This document shows, one piece after another, positions 1 to 7,612 of a DNA stretch of 64,000 bases. Source of the DNA: an uncultured Rhodoferax sp. (GTDB taxonomy: Bacteria; Pseudomonadota; Gammaproteobacteria; Burkholderiales; Burkholderiaceae_C); NCBI RefSeq assembly GCF_946221635.1, contig NZ_CAMIHB010000001.1, forward strand, positions 1 to 64,000, written 5' to 3'. How positions within the stretch are numbered: position 1 is the stretch's first letter; each line of letters opens with the position of its first letter. A program made the position numbers and the translations under genes. The notes under the pieces are model-generated. The model was not told the DNA's origin and ran no database searches. It was given only the letters and a program-made list of their open reading frames with translations.

Positions 1-1
1 C

Positions 2-559
2 GAAGCCGAGTACAAGAACAAGGGCGTGGCCTACTGCCCGCACTGCGACGGCCCGTTGTTCAAGGGCAAGCGCGTCTCCGTCATCGGCGGCGGCAACAGC
101 GGCGTGGAAGCCGCGATTGATTTGGCCGGCATCGTGGAACACGTGACGCTGATCGAATTTGCGGACCAGCTCAAGGCCGACGCCGTGCTGGTGAAGAAGC
201 TGCAAAGCCTGCCCAACGTCACCATCCACACCAACGCCCAAACCACCGAGATCACCGGTGCGGATGGCAAGGTCAATGGCCTGAAATACAAGGACCGCGC
301 GACTGGCGTGGAGCACCTGGTGGAGCTGGAGGGCGTGTTCGTCCAGATTGGCTTGGTGCCCAACACCGAGTTCCTGAAGGGCACGATCGAACTCAGCAAG
401 TTCGGCGAAATCGTGGTCGACGCCAAGGGCCATACCAACGCGCCTGGCGTGTTCGCCGCGGGTGATTGCACTACGGTGCCTTACAAGCAAATCGTGATCG
501 CCGCGAGTGAAGGCTCCAAGGCCGCGCTGAGTGCGTTTGACCACTTGATCCGGAACTGA
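2..559 (+). CDS. ahpF: Alkyl hydroperoxide reductase subunit F, C-terminal part (partial)
   Basis: This is the flavoprotein reductase that passes electrons from NADH to the peroxidase AhpC in cytoplasmic peroxide detoxification. The window edge cuts off roughly the first two thirds of a ~520-residue protein. The reading frame is open to the first base, so the GTG at 26 is not a true start. Visible are the redox-active CPHC pair near the start of the fragment, the NAD(H)-binding GGGNSG, and the FAD-contacting GVFAAGDCTTVPYKQ near the end. These match the C-terminal half of AhpF closely, more so than plain thioredoxin reductase. A strong terminator follows. ahpC is presumably upstream, outside the window. 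Confidence 0.95.
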   Translation, partial: EAEYKNKGVAYCPHCDGPLFKGKRVSVIGGGNSGVEAAIDLAGIVEHVTLIEFADQLKADAVLVKKLQSLPNVTIHTNAQTTEITGADGKVNGLKYKDRATGVEHLVELEGVFVQIGLVPNTEFLKGTIELSKFGEIVVDAKGHTNAPGVFAAGDCTTVPYKQIVIAASEGSKAALSAFDHLIRN

Positions 560-584
560 GATTGCTGGGTTGGCGTTTTCAAGT

Positions 585-608
585 AAAAGAGGGCTGCAGC
601 CCTCTTTT
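585..608 (+). terminator. Rho-independent terminator of ahpF
   Basis: A perfect 24-base palindrome (AAAAGAGGGCTG / CAGCCCTCTTTT) lies 25 bases after the ahpF stop. Its symmetric A and T runs could stop transcription from both sides. The integrase remnant on the other strand runs into it. Confidence 0.85.
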
Positions 609-609
609 G

Positions 610-1303
610 TAGAAGGTGGGTGGCGAAGCTGTGGCGTAGGGTGTGGACCGATACGGGTTTGCAGATACCCGCTTGTCCCACAGCCCGCTTAATTGCGCGC
701 TGCAAGCGCTCTTCAAACAAATGGTGCCGCCGTTCCACCCCGCTGCGGGGGTCAACCGACAGCGTGGGGGAGGGGAACACCCAAAACCAACCCCACGACC
801 GACCCACCTGCGGATATTTCGCTTCTAGCGCATGTGGCGTTTCGACGCCGCCACGCTGGGCCTTGCGGTCGACGTCCCACTGTAGCCTGGCTGTGACAAC
901 CTGTGCTCGCAATGCCTGAGCCAGTGAGCGGGGCAACATGACGACACGGTCTTTGTTGCCCTTAGCCTCCCGCACGATGATCACATGGCGATCAAAGTCA
1001 ATGTCTTTGACGCGAAGGCGCAGCCCCTCCATGAGCCGCATGCCGGTGCCGTACAAAAGCTGAGCCAACAGCGCTGTCGGACCTTCAACAAAACGCCAGC
1101 ATGGTCAGGAAAGCTTCTACCTCTGCTGCATCCATGTCACGTGGATGTCGCACTTGGCCGCCAACTGCATGCCAACGAATGAAAAAGCGGATCCAGTAGA
1201 GGTAAGTCTTCTCGGTGCTCAAGCTATAGTGCAAGTACCGAATTCGCTCGCGAACCTGATCCATCAGGCGGACAGGGTGAGACGGAGCAGTGCCGGGTTT
1301 CAT
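610..1303 (-). pseudogene. intI: Integron integrase (IntI) pseudogene
   Basis: Tyrosine recombinase of the integron type. The N-terminal part (1303 to 1085) has the IntI start, with LMDQVRERIRYLHYS and MDAAEVEAFLTMLAF, then meets a stop. The C-terminal part resumes in another frame at about 1085 with LLAQLLYGTGMR. It carries the extra IntI-specific segment (PRSGVERRHH) and the HTLRHSFATHLL box. About 70-75 residues between the two parts, present in intact IntI, are deleted. The 3' end, including the catalytic tyrosine, is lost where similarity stops at about 610 beside the ahpF terminator. It is therefore inactive. It diverges from the cassettes at 2.6-3.7 kb, as expected for an integron. Confidence 0.9.
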
Positions 1304-1380
1304 AGATTGTTTATGGCTGTATTTGTATACAGAATAAATTTCAAATACCCAGTATGCAAGCCATCTTTAGGAGGATTTAA

Positions 1381-2534
1381 GGCAACGCTGAACAAGTAGC
1401 CGCTGGCGAATGCAAGCGGAACGAAGAGCGGTGATTGGTGGATTTTGAGCCTGAACCCTTGCCCCGTCGGGCAGTTTGGCAGGTCTTGCGACCCGCATCT
1501 GCCCCTTATGGGCGCACCTGTCCCAGCAAATATCCTCTGCTCAAATAGATATTGGCCAGCGCCAGGGCTGTGAACGCCCGCGTGGCGTTCTTCCGCAGCC
1601 CCCGGTAGCGAGTCTTGGTGAATCCCCATAAACGCTTGACCACGCCAAACACATGCTCCACCCGCGCACGAATCCTGGATTTGTTGCGGTTCCTGGCGCG
1701 TTGCACTTCGTCTACGAGACCGTTGTAACGCGTGCGCTGGTTGCTGAAGTCCTGGGCTTGGGGGGCTTTGCTGTGTAGGAGTTGCTTCTGACTGGCATAG
1801 GCCGAGTCGCCATAGACACGTTGCTCCTTGCCGTGCAGCAGGCTTGGCAAGGGATGCTTGTCGTGCACGTTGGCCGCGGTCACCACTGCGCTGTGCGTCA
1901 ACCCCGTTTGGCTGTCCACCCCGATGTGCAGCTTCATGCCGAAGTACCACTGTTGGCCCTTGCGGGTCTGGTGCATCTCGGGGTCTCGGGCTTTGTCAGC
2001 GTTCTTGGTGGAGCTGGGCGCACCGATGATGGTGGCGTCCACGATGGTGCCAGTGTTGACCTGGATGCCGCGTGCCTGCAACTCTTTGCCCACCCTGGCA
2101 AACAGGGCTTCCCCCAGTTTGTGGTCATTGAGCAGGCGACGGAACTTGAGCATGGTCGTGGCGTCCGGTACCGGCTCGGCTCCCAGGTCAATCCCCACAA
2201 AGCGGCGCAGGCTGGCGCTGTCGTACAGCGCTTCCTCGCAGGCCAGGTCAGCCAGGTTGAACCAGTGCTGGATGAAGTGGATGCGCAGCATGCGCTCCAG
2301 TCCAATGGGTGGGCGACCGTTGCCCGCCTTGGGGTAGAACGGGGCTATCTCCTGGCACAGGGCTGACCACGGCACCAGCGCCTCCATGGTCTTCAAGAAT
2401 TCGTCACGCCGCGTGGGTTTGCGGTGTTGCTCAAAGCCTGACTGGGTGTCAGCGGCCATGGCAAGGGTTTGTTGCTTCATGGCCCCGTAATCTACCCGCG
2501 ATGCAGCTACACAGGGGACTTATTCAGCGTTGCC
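1381..2534 (-). mobile_element. IS5-family insertion sequence
   Basis: This is a complete 1154 bp insertion sequence. Its inverted ends read GGCAACGCTGAACAAGT at 1381 and, inverted, ACTTATTCAGCGTTGCC ending at 2534, with one mismatch over 17 bases. Both sides are flanked by TTAA (1377-1380 and 2535-2538), a 4 bp target duplication typical of IS5 elements. It carries one intact transposase gene. It landed between the integrase remnant and the first cassette, about 60 bp before the attI-like core, and so separates any integrase-borne promoter from the cassettes. Confidence 0.93.
1506..2480 (-). CDS. IS5-family DDE transposase
   Basis: A 324-residue transposase that mobilises the surrounding element. 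The N-terminal helical domain is followed by an RNase H-like core. Its acidic residues are visible in VDATIIG (first D), YGDSAYAS (second D) and RARVEHVFGVVKRL (E with the family's Y/R..E signature). Length is normal for the IS5 group (about 320) and no frameshift is seen, so it may be active. The ATG at 2480 lies 54 bases inside the right inverted repeat. It is the only gene of the element. Confidence 0.95.
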   Translation of the reverse strand: MKQQTLAMAADTQSGFEQHRKPTRRDEFLKTMEALVPWSALCQEIAPFYPKAGNGRPPIGLERMLRIHFIQHWFNLADLACEEALYDSASLRRFVGIDLGAEPVPDATTMLKFRRLLNDHKLGEALFARVGKELQARGIQVNTGTIVDATIIGAPSSTKNADKARDPEMHQTRKGQQWYFGMKLHIGVDSQTGLTHSAVVTAANVHDKHPLPSLLHGKEQRVYGDSAYASQKQLLHSKAPQAQDFSNQRTRYNGLVDEVQRARNRNKSRIRARVEHVFGVVKRLWGFTKTRYRGLRKNATRAFTALALANIYLSRGYLLGQVRP

Positions 2535-2538
2535 TTAA

Positions 2539-2602
2539 TGCACAGTTTATTTCGCAGCGCCCAGAATATCCCGCAAGGTTTGCGGCATACATTACGTTGG
2601 GT
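2539..2602 (+). other. Integron attI-like region with core site
   Basis: The core GTTGGGT at 2596-2602 fits the GTTRRRY rule for integron crossover sites. Its exact reverse complement ACCCAAC begins the attC at 3151, as expected if the cassette starts at 2597 (TTGGGT). Without the IS the core would lie about 135 bp from the integrase start, a normal attI distance. The rest of the region shows no further recognised motif. Confidence 0.7.
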
Positions 2603-3202
2603 TTCACAAGGGAACAGCGTGCGTCGATACATTCTTTTTTTCATTGCAATCCTGGCTAACAATCTGTGCCGTGCGGATCCGCAGGCAAACTCTTTCACCA
2701 ACATCTACGCAAACGTCTGCCTGAAAAATCTTTACAAGCTAGATGAATTGCGTACCAAGTTGAAGGAGGTTCCAGCGCTACCTGCGGAAAAAGCTGAATT
2801 TTTCCTACAGGGAAAGCCGGGTAGTGCATGGCCTGTACCGGACAAGAATGGCGTGTTCATAGTTGCAATTCCTGATGGCCAAAATTTCTGCACCGTATAT
2901 GCGCAGAGAGTTAACGCCGAATCGGCGGAACAGCAGTTCATGCGAATCGTCGAAGCCGCGCCGGACCCGTTGACGGCGCAAAAAACAGGGGACGACCGGA
3001 GGCAAACACCAAAGAACGGCCCGACGCGAACCGTTTCATACGAATGGTCCACCCCTAAAGCACCGGCGAAGATGCTATTCACCCTCACAACGGCCACAGG
3101 GGAAAACGCCGACTTGCAGGGCATGGCTTCCGCAGCAATAGTGAAATGAAACCCAACCCATCATTCCACCGGACCGCCTCCGGCGGCCGGTGAATTCAAA
3201 CG
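2597..3202 (+). mobile_element. Integron gene cassette 1
   Basis: A complete 606 bp cassette, defined by the GTTGGGT core at its left and the attC 3151-3208 at its right. The matching of left core and inverse core (mutual reverse complements) is the diagnostic sign. It holds one gene in the normal cassette orientation, with its stop two bases before attC. Confidence 0.8.
2619..3149 (+). CDS. Cassette-borne secreted protein of unknown function
   Basis: A 176-residue protein. The GTG at 2619 is chosen because AAGGGA lies just upstream and because it gives a clean N-terminal signal peptide (RRYILFFIAILANNLCRA, two arginines then a hydrophobic core). Longer starts would read through the IS end. 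The mature part has three or so cysteines, a run with PGSAWPVPDKNGVF, and FCTVYAQRV. It resembles small secreted or lipo-proteins annotated as the NMCC_0638 family, though this is a low-confidence recollection. It fills cassette 1 and ends just before attC. Probable location is the periplasm; function unknown. Confidence 0.75.
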   Translation: MRRYILFFIAILANNLCRADPQANSFTNIYANVCLKNLYKLDELRTKLKEVPALPAEKAEFFLQGKPGSAWPVPDKNGVFIVAIPDGQNFCTVYAQRVNAESAEQQFMRIVEAAPDPLTAQKTGDDRRQTPKNGPTRTVSYEWSTPKAPAKMLFTLTTATGENADLQGMASAAIVK

Positions 3203-3208
3203 TTAGGC
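3151..3208 (+). other. attC recombination site of cassette 1
   Basis: A 58 bp site running from inverse core ACCCAAC (3151) to core GTTAGGC (3202-3208). Between them lies an imperfect hairpin, ATTC-ACCGG-CCGCC pairing with GGCGG-CCGGT-GAAT. One arm has unpaired bases, as needed for strand choice by IntI. It fits the short attC class. Confidence 0.85.
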
Positions 3209-3224
3209 CGCATAGACGCACGCG

Positions 3225-3656
3225 ATGCAATCCAACGCGCCATTCCAAGCTGCATTGGCGGAACTGCGAACACGATTTCCTTGGCTCGTTGTCCGTGAGG
3301 TTCCAGACCATCCGCAAGTCGACGCCTTCGCCGAAATTCCAGTGCAACCTGGCTTGTCGCTTCCCGTCCAGATCAACTTGCAGAACGCGGATGAACTTCA
3401 TCTCGTGGCATCACACCTCTGGGTCGAATGGTTTCCGTGTACACATTCAGCCAAGCTCGCCTCATTCGTCGAGGCAGTCTCAGGACTGATCTCCGGCGAA
3501 CTCGTGATTCAGGAGTGCTTTGTGCTTGGCAGGCCTGCAGTTTCGACGCTCCGCTATCGGGACGGCAGCGGCCGGACAGTCGCAAGGTGGTCAAGCCTCT
3601 GGGCGCTGGTTCCGCTGCCGAGAACATGCAGCACGGTTCGAAACGATGCGGCCTAA
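3225..3656 (+). CDS. Cassette-borne hypothetical protein
   Basis: A 143-residue protein starting 17 bases after the attC core, with its TAA inside the inverse core GCCTAAC, the usual cassette arrangement. No signal peptide or membrane segment is seen. Composition is mixed, with a Trp-rich centre (HLWVEWFPC) and a C-terminal R-W-S-S-L-W stretch. I do not recognise the family. It is transcribed in the same direction as cassette 1 and probably depended on the integron promoter, now cut off by the IS. Confidence 0.65.
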   Translation: MQSNAPFQAALAELRTRFPWLVVREVPDHPQVDAFAEIPVQPGLSLPVQINLQNADELHLVASHLWVEWFPCTHSAKLASFVEAVSGLISGELVIQECFVLGRPAVSTLRYRDGSGRTVARWSSLWALVPLPRTCSTVRNDAA

Positions 3657-3662
3657 CCCGTC
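3651..3662 (+). other. Truncated attC of cassette 2
   Basis: GCCTAAC at 3651-3657 is the exact reverse complement of the GTTAGGC that opens cassette 2, so it is the inverse core of that cassette's attC. After CCGTC the sequence no longer looks like attC, and no GTTRRRY core with a matching hairpin follows. The cassette has therefore lost its right end. Confidence 0.65.
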
Positions 3663-3873
3663 CTATATGGACTCTCCTACAAGGTCAAGAAACTGATCGA
3701 TGTGTTGGCTTTGAGGGAAGCGCCTGCAGTCGTATGTCCGGCATCTGAAGTGGGATCGTGAATGCCCACTACCGACTGGAATCTGCGTCACCGAAGCGCC
3801 ATTCAGTACAAACGGTTGCGTGTTGCTACGATGGGGCAACCTTTGTCTACTCTCCATTTCCAACGGATCGCCC
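3663..3873. other. Gene-free stretch between cassette 2 and the SMR gene
   Basis: About 210 bases without a convincing gene. A short open stretch (about 3665-3766) could be a remnant but has no recognised similarity. A hairpin GGTTGC...GCAACC lies about 30-60 bases before the SMR start. It might be a leader structure, but it does not fit the guanidine riboswitch consensus as I know it. Confidence 0.4.
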
Positions 3874-4218
3874 ATGTTCGTTATTACCAATTCGGCCATT
3901 GCTTGGCTTGTTATTGTTGTGTCGGGTTTGCTGGAGATCGTCTTTTCCGTGAGCATGAAGCTCTCCGATGGCTACAGCAAATTCTGGCCGTCAGCCGTGT
4001 CTGTGGTGGCGGCCATCCTGAGCGTTTGGCTGATGAGTCGTACCTTGGGCGTTATTCCGGTCGGAACTGCCTACGCCGTCTGGGCCGGTATAGGCGCCGC
4101 TGGTACGGCGGTGGTTGGCATGCTGATGTTCCAGGAACCCGCGACCGTGGCCCGCATGGTCTGCATTGCCTTGGTCGCCATTGGGATCGCGGGTTTGCAG
4201 CTGCAGTCGTCGAGCTGA
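3874..4218 (+). CDS. Small multidrug resistance exporter, Gdx/SugE type
   Basis: A 114-residue inner-membrane protein with four hydrophobic helices. It acts as an antiparallel dimer exchanging protons for guanidinium or quaternary ammonium. The signature GLLEIVFSVSMKLSDGYSKF holds the essential glutamate in helix 1. PVGTAYAVWAGIGAAGT in helix 3 is the classic SMR motif, in the form closest to SugE/Gdx guanidinium exporters. The ATG at 3874 gives a normal length; upstream in-frame starts would add an unlikely 18 residues. It follows the broken attC of cassette 2 in the same direction, and SMR genes are common integron cargo. No attC follows it, so cassette status is unproven. Confidence 0.9.
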   Translation: MFVITNSAIAWLVIVVSGLLEIVFSVSMKLSDGYSKFWPSAVSVVAAILSVWLMSRTLGVIPVGTAYAVWAGIGAAGTAVVGMLMFQEPATVARMVCIALVAIGIAGLQLQSSS

Positions 4219-4301
4219 TCTTGGCGGACGTGTCGGCTTGCACGTGGGGCTGCCGGGTGACCGTGGTGGACAATTGCAACCCCAGCGTGTGAGTTTTTCC
4301 A

Positions 4302-5279
4302 GTGCCTGTTCGTATCTACCTGGCCCCCATGGAGGGGCTGCTCGACTTTGTCCTGCGTGACATCCTGACCCGTGTGGGCGGGGTGGAGAAGTGCGTGTCG
4401 GAGTTCATCCGCATCACGCACACGCTGATGTCGGAGAAGGCGCTACTGCGCACCGTGCCCGAGCTGGCGCATGGTGCACGCACTTTTGCGGGAGTGCCGG
4501 TGTGGCCGCAGTTGCTGGGTTCGGATGCTCCCTGCATGGCCGAGAATGCGGCGCGGCTGGCCGAGATGGGTGCACCCGGCATTGACCTGAACTTTGGCTG
4601 CCCCGCCAAAGTGGTGAACCGGCATGGTGGCGGCGCCACGCTGCTGCAGGACCCGGAGATCCTTCGCACCATCGTGACCGCCGTGCGCGCCGCAGTGCCG
4701 GCCCACATTCCCGTCACGGCCAAGATGCGCCTGGGCTACCACGACGACAGCCTGGCGCTGGACTGCGCGCGGGCGCTGGAGGCCGGCGGCGCGGCCGAAA
4801 TCGTGGTGCACGCCCGCACCAAGGCGCAGGGCTACCGCCCGCCGGCCTACTGGCAGCGTGTGGGCGATGTGCGTGCGGCGGTGCGCGTGCCGGTGGCAGT
4901 GAATGGCGAGATTTGGAATGTGGAAGACGCGCAGGCCGCTGTGGCGCAGAGCGGTTGCGACATCGTGATGCTGGGCCGCGGCATCGTGGCGCGGCCTGCA
5001 TTGGCGCGCAGTGTGTTGGCGGCCATGGGCACCGTGCCCGGCAGCATTGCGCAGCCGGGCGACGACTGGACATGGGAAGAGTTGGGCCCGCTGATGCACG
5101 CCTTCTGGCAAGTCGCCAGTACGCGGCTGGAGCAGAAACAACAGGCGGGCCGCGTGAAGCAGTGGCTCAATCTGCTGCGCCGCCATTACCCCGAGGCGCA
5201 AGTCGCGTTTGACGAGGTGCGCACGCTGGTCAAACCCAGCGAGGTGGACGCATGGATACGTGCAGCCATTCCGCAGTAA
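4302..5279 (+). CDS. dusC: tRNA-dihydrouridine(16) synthase DusC
   Basis: A 325-residue FMN enzyme that reduces uridine 16 in tRNA with NADPH. The TIM-barrel start APMEG (residues 8-12) binds FMN. The catalytic cysteine is Cys100 in NFGCPAKVVNRHGGGA. VVHARTKAQGY and VNGEIW are further FMN/tRNA-binding signatures. The C-terminal helical domain with RVKQWLNLLRRHYPEA is typical of DusC rather than DusA or DusB. It starts at GTG 4302. The next gene begins 9 bases after the stop, so the two are probably co-transcribed. It marks the return to core chromosome after the integron remnant. Confidence 0.95.
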   Translation: MPVRIYLAPMEGLLDFVLRDILTRVGGVEKCVSEFIRITHTLMSEKALLRTVPELAHGARTFAGVPVWPQLLGSDAPCMAENAARLAEMGAPGIDLNFGCPAKVVNRHGGGATLLQDPEILRTIVTAVRAAVPAHIPVTAKMRLGYHDDSLALDCARALEAGGAAEIVVHARTKAQGYRPPAYWQRVGDVRAAVRVPVAVNGEIWNVEDAQAAVAQSGCDIVMLGRGIVARPALARSVLAAMGTVPGSIAQPGDDWTWEELGPLMHAFWQVASTRLEQKQQAGRVKQWLNLLRRHYPEAQVAFDEVRTLVKPSEVDAWIRAAIPQ

Positions 5280-5288
5280 AGTGGGGCG

Positions 5289-5660
5289 ATGATTCCTTCC
5301 TCCTGGCGCAAGTACTGGGCATTGGCCTTCCGCTGGCAGCGCGGGCGCCAGGGCACGGGTTACGACAAGATGCTGCTGGCTACGGCGCGCTGGCCCTTGC
5401 CGTTTGACAGCTACCTGATCCGCTACCCCGAGGGCTCCGAGATTCCGCCGCATACCGACCCGGTGCAGGCCGGGCGCCACTACCGCCTCAACCTCGTTCT
5501 GAAATCTCCGCGCGCGGGTGGCGAGTTCGTCTGTGCTGCGCCCATTTACGCGTCGCGCCGCATCAAGCTCTTCCGCCCCGACGCCTGCGAGCACAGCGTG
5601 ACCCGCGTGGAAGGCGGCAGCCGCTATGTGCTCTCGATTGGATGGGTTTTAGGGCGCTAG
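5289..5660 (+). CDS. 2-oxoglutarate/Fe(II) oxygenase-like protein
   Basis: A 123-residue protein. PPHTDPV gives the His-x-Asp pair, EHSVTRV the distal His, and SRYVLSIGW the Arg that would bind the 2-oxoglutarate carboxylate. Together these form the facial triad of a double-stranded beta-helix oxygenase. It is short for the family, so it is probably a minimal version; the substrate is unknown. It starts 9 bases after dusC, and the pairing suggests, but does not prove, an RNA-related role. Its TAG stop lies inside a repeat element. Confidence 0.7.
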   Translation: MIPSSWRKYWALAFRWQRGRQGTGYDKMLLATARWPLPFDSYLIRYPEGSEIPPHTDPVQAGRHYRLNLVLKSPRAGGEFVCAAPIYASRRIKLFRPDACEHSVTRVEGGSRYVLSIGWVLGR

Positions 5661-5700
5661 CCCTCGTGGAATGTGCGCGAGCAGCTACGAAATCAGTAGC
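5652..5700 (+). repeat. Two-hairpin repeat, copy 1
   Basis: First stem GGGC-GCTA-GCCC, then the conserved TGCGCGAGCA, then second stem GCTAC..GTAGC. It contains the stop codon of the preceding oxygenase gene. Confidence 0.85.
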
Positions 5701-5710
5701 GTTCTGCGCG

Positions 5711-6574
5711 TCAGCTCCACAGGCTCTCCAGTGATCCTTCGGGTACAAAACGCCGCTGGCGGATGGTGAGCCGCGTCGGGCCGGGCAGGGCGCGTGTGGG
5801 CTCGGAGTGTTGGGGGTCGCCGGGGTAGCACAGGACGGTCTCGCCGTTCTCGCTGAAGTTTTCCGGGCAGATGCAAGGCGGCGTTTGCGCACGGGCGGTG
5901 CGGATGGCGTCTGCTGTGCTGGCGTAACGCGCCAGATGCGCCAAGCTCATGATCTGCGGCGGCGCCATCTCAATCTCGCCGCGGTAGTAGCGCTGCAGCG
6001 CCTCCCTGGGGCTCAGCCAGATGCTGGCAGTGGTCTCAAAGTTGTCGTGTCGGGCCACCTGGTCGTCCGGCGCCAGCGCGAGAAAGAAGCGGGTGTCAAA
6101 GCGCTTCTTGCTCAGGGCCGCCATGCGCGGCGTGATCCAGCGGCTCCAGGGTGCCATGTGGCTGGCCAGCAGCCGCGCACCCGCTGCAGCACCGCCATCC
6201 AGCCAAGCTTGCCAGTCGGCGGGTTGGGCGCTGGCGGGGCGGCTGGGGCCGTGCGCCAGCAGCACGCCCGCCTCCTCGTACAGCTCGCGCAGTGCCGCCA
6301 CAAACAGGCCTGCGGCCAGCTCCGGCGGCAGCGCGGGCTCACCGAGCTGGCCCGACAGCGTGCTGGCGTCGGTATCCAACGCGCGGAGGGCAGCGGGGCT
6401 GCAGTCGTGGGCATCGAGCTTGCCGCCCGGGAAGACATAGGCTTCGCCAAAGGTGTCGGACAGGCCGCTGCGCTTGAGCAGGAACACCTCCAGCCCGGTC
6501 GCGCCATCGCGCAGGAGGACGACGGTGGCGGAGTCACGCGGCGTGCCGCTTGCAGGTTCCAGGGTGTCTTGCAT
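5711..6574 (-). CDS. Nudix hydrolase (NUDT19/CoA-pyrophosphatase-like)
   Basis: A 287-residue hydrolase of nucleoside diphosphate-linked compounds. The Nudix box appears as FPGGKLD, then a long insertion, then AALRELYEEAGVLL, whose glutamates bind Mg. The long insertion between G and RE..EE is the mark of the NUDT7/NUDT19-like group, which cleaves acyl-CoA or similar compounds. It is soluble and has no signal peptide. It is convergent with the oxygenase gene and divergent from the SDR gene. The true substrate cannot be read from the sequence. Confidence 0.88.
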   Translation of the reverse strand: MQDTLEPASGTPRDSATVVLLRDGATGLEVFLLKRSGLSDTFGEAYVFPGGKLDAHDCSPAALRALDTDASTLSGQLGEPALPPELAAGLFVAALRELYEEAGVLLAHGPSRPASAQPADWQAWLDGGAAAGARLLASHMAPWSRWITPRMAALSKKRFDTRFFLALAPDDQVARHDNFETTASIWLSPREALQRYYRGEIEMAPPQIMSLAHLARYASTADAIRTARAQTPPCICPENFSENGETVLCYPGDPQHSEPTRALPGPTRLTIRQRRFVPEGSLESLWS

Positions 6575-6685
6575 GGGACTGGTAGGTTATTGCTGAGCAG
6601 TTGCTTGAATTAAAGTACACGCAGCAGGCCGGGGCTCTCAGGACAAGCCCTGACCCATTCCATGGACTACGAGGAGAACGAGGCA

Positions 6686-7612
6686 ATGAATCTGGATTTC
6701 CACGGCCGTGTGGCTATTGTGACGGGTGCCGGAGGCGGCCTGGGGCGCCAGCACGCGCTGGCCCTGGCCGCACGCGGTGCCAAGGTGCTGGTGAATGACC
6801 TGGGTGGCGCACGCGATGGCTCGGGCAGTTCGCTCTCTGCGGCCGAGGCGGTGGTGGCTGAGATCCGCGCGGCGGGTGGTGAGGCTTTGGCCAATGGCGC
6901 ATCGGTGACTGATTTCGAGGCCGTACAGGCCATGGTCAAACAGGCGGTGGATGCCTGGGGCCGGGTGGACATTCTGGTCAACAACGCCGGCATCCTGCGC
7001 GACAAGAGCTTTGCCAAGATGGAGCTGGCCGACTTCCGCCTGGTGGTGGACGTACACCTCATGGGCGCCGTGCATTGCTGCAAGGCCGTGTGGCCGTATA
7101 TGAACGAGCAGAAGTACGGCCGCATCCTGATGACGACCTCGTCCTCCGGCTTGTACGGCAACTTCGGCCAGAGCAACTACGGCGCGGCCAAGCTGGCACT
7201 GGTGGGCCTGATGCAGACCCTGTCGCTCGAAGGCGCCAAGAACAACATCCGCGTCAACAGCCTGGCTCCCACGGCCGCCACGCGCATGACCGAAGACCTG
7301 ATGCCGCCCCAGGTGCTGGAGGCCCTCAAGCCCGAGGCGGTGGTGCCGGCCATGCTGGTGCTGGTCGCGGAAGACGCGCCGACGCGCACCACGCTGTGCG
7401 CTGGCGCCGGCAGTGTGGAGGCGGCCCACATCACGCTCACGCAAGGCGCGTGGATCGGTCTGGATGCGCAGGCCCCCGAGGCCCTGGCGGCACAGTGGAG
7501 TCAGGTACTGGCTAGGGACGGCGATACCGTGCCGCAAAGCGGCGCGGCCCAGGGCACACAGGAAGTGGCCCGCGCCATGGCGCAGCTGGGCGCAGGGCAG
7601 GGCGCAGCCTAA
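6686..7612 (+). CDS. Short-chain dehydrogenase, (3R)-hydroxyacyl-CoA dehydrogenase-like
   Basis: A 308-residue NAD(P)-dependent oxidoreductase. The cofactor motif TGAGGGLG is near residue 13, with NNAG about 60 residues further on. The catalytic set is Ser (TTSSSGLYG), Tyr and Lys (NYGAAKLAL). The N-terminal form and the VNDLGG segment resemble the dehydrogenase unit of peroxisomal multifunctional enzyme type 2, pointing to fatty acyl-CoA oxidation. ATG 6686 is preferred over 6662 because GAGGAG lies 10-15 bases before it and the family starts there. It converges on the GGDEF-like gene, their stops overlapping as CTAA. Confidence 0.9.
   Translation: MNLDFHGRVAIVTGAGGGLGRQHALALAARGAKVLVNDLGGARDGSGSSLSAAEAVVAEIRAAGGEALANGASVTDFEAVQAMVKQAVDAWGRVDILVNNAGILRDKSFAKMELADFRLVVDVHLMGAVHCCKAVWPYMNEQKYGRILMTTSSSGLYGNFGQSNYGAAKLALVGLMQTLSLEGAKNNIRVNSLAPTAATRMTEDLMPPQVLEALKPEAVVPAMLVLVAEDAPTRTTLCAGAGSVEAAHITLTQGAWIGLDAQAPEALAAQWSQVLARDGDTVPQSGAAQGTQEVARAMAQLGAGQGAA

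Noticed and set aside
3663..3873. A guanidine riboswitch before the SMR gene
   Set aside because: A hairpin is present, but none of the conserved guanidine-I, -II or -III sequence blocks could be recognised.
4219..4301. An attC site after the SMR gene
   Set aside because: The stretch is GC-rich with small inverted repeats, but has no GTTRRRY core with a matching inverse core.
4443..5594. Long open frame on the minus strand opposite dusC
   Set aside because: It is a high-GC shadow. It overlaps the well-supported dusC and the next gene, and has no recognisable domains and an unusual His/Ala/Arg-rich composition.
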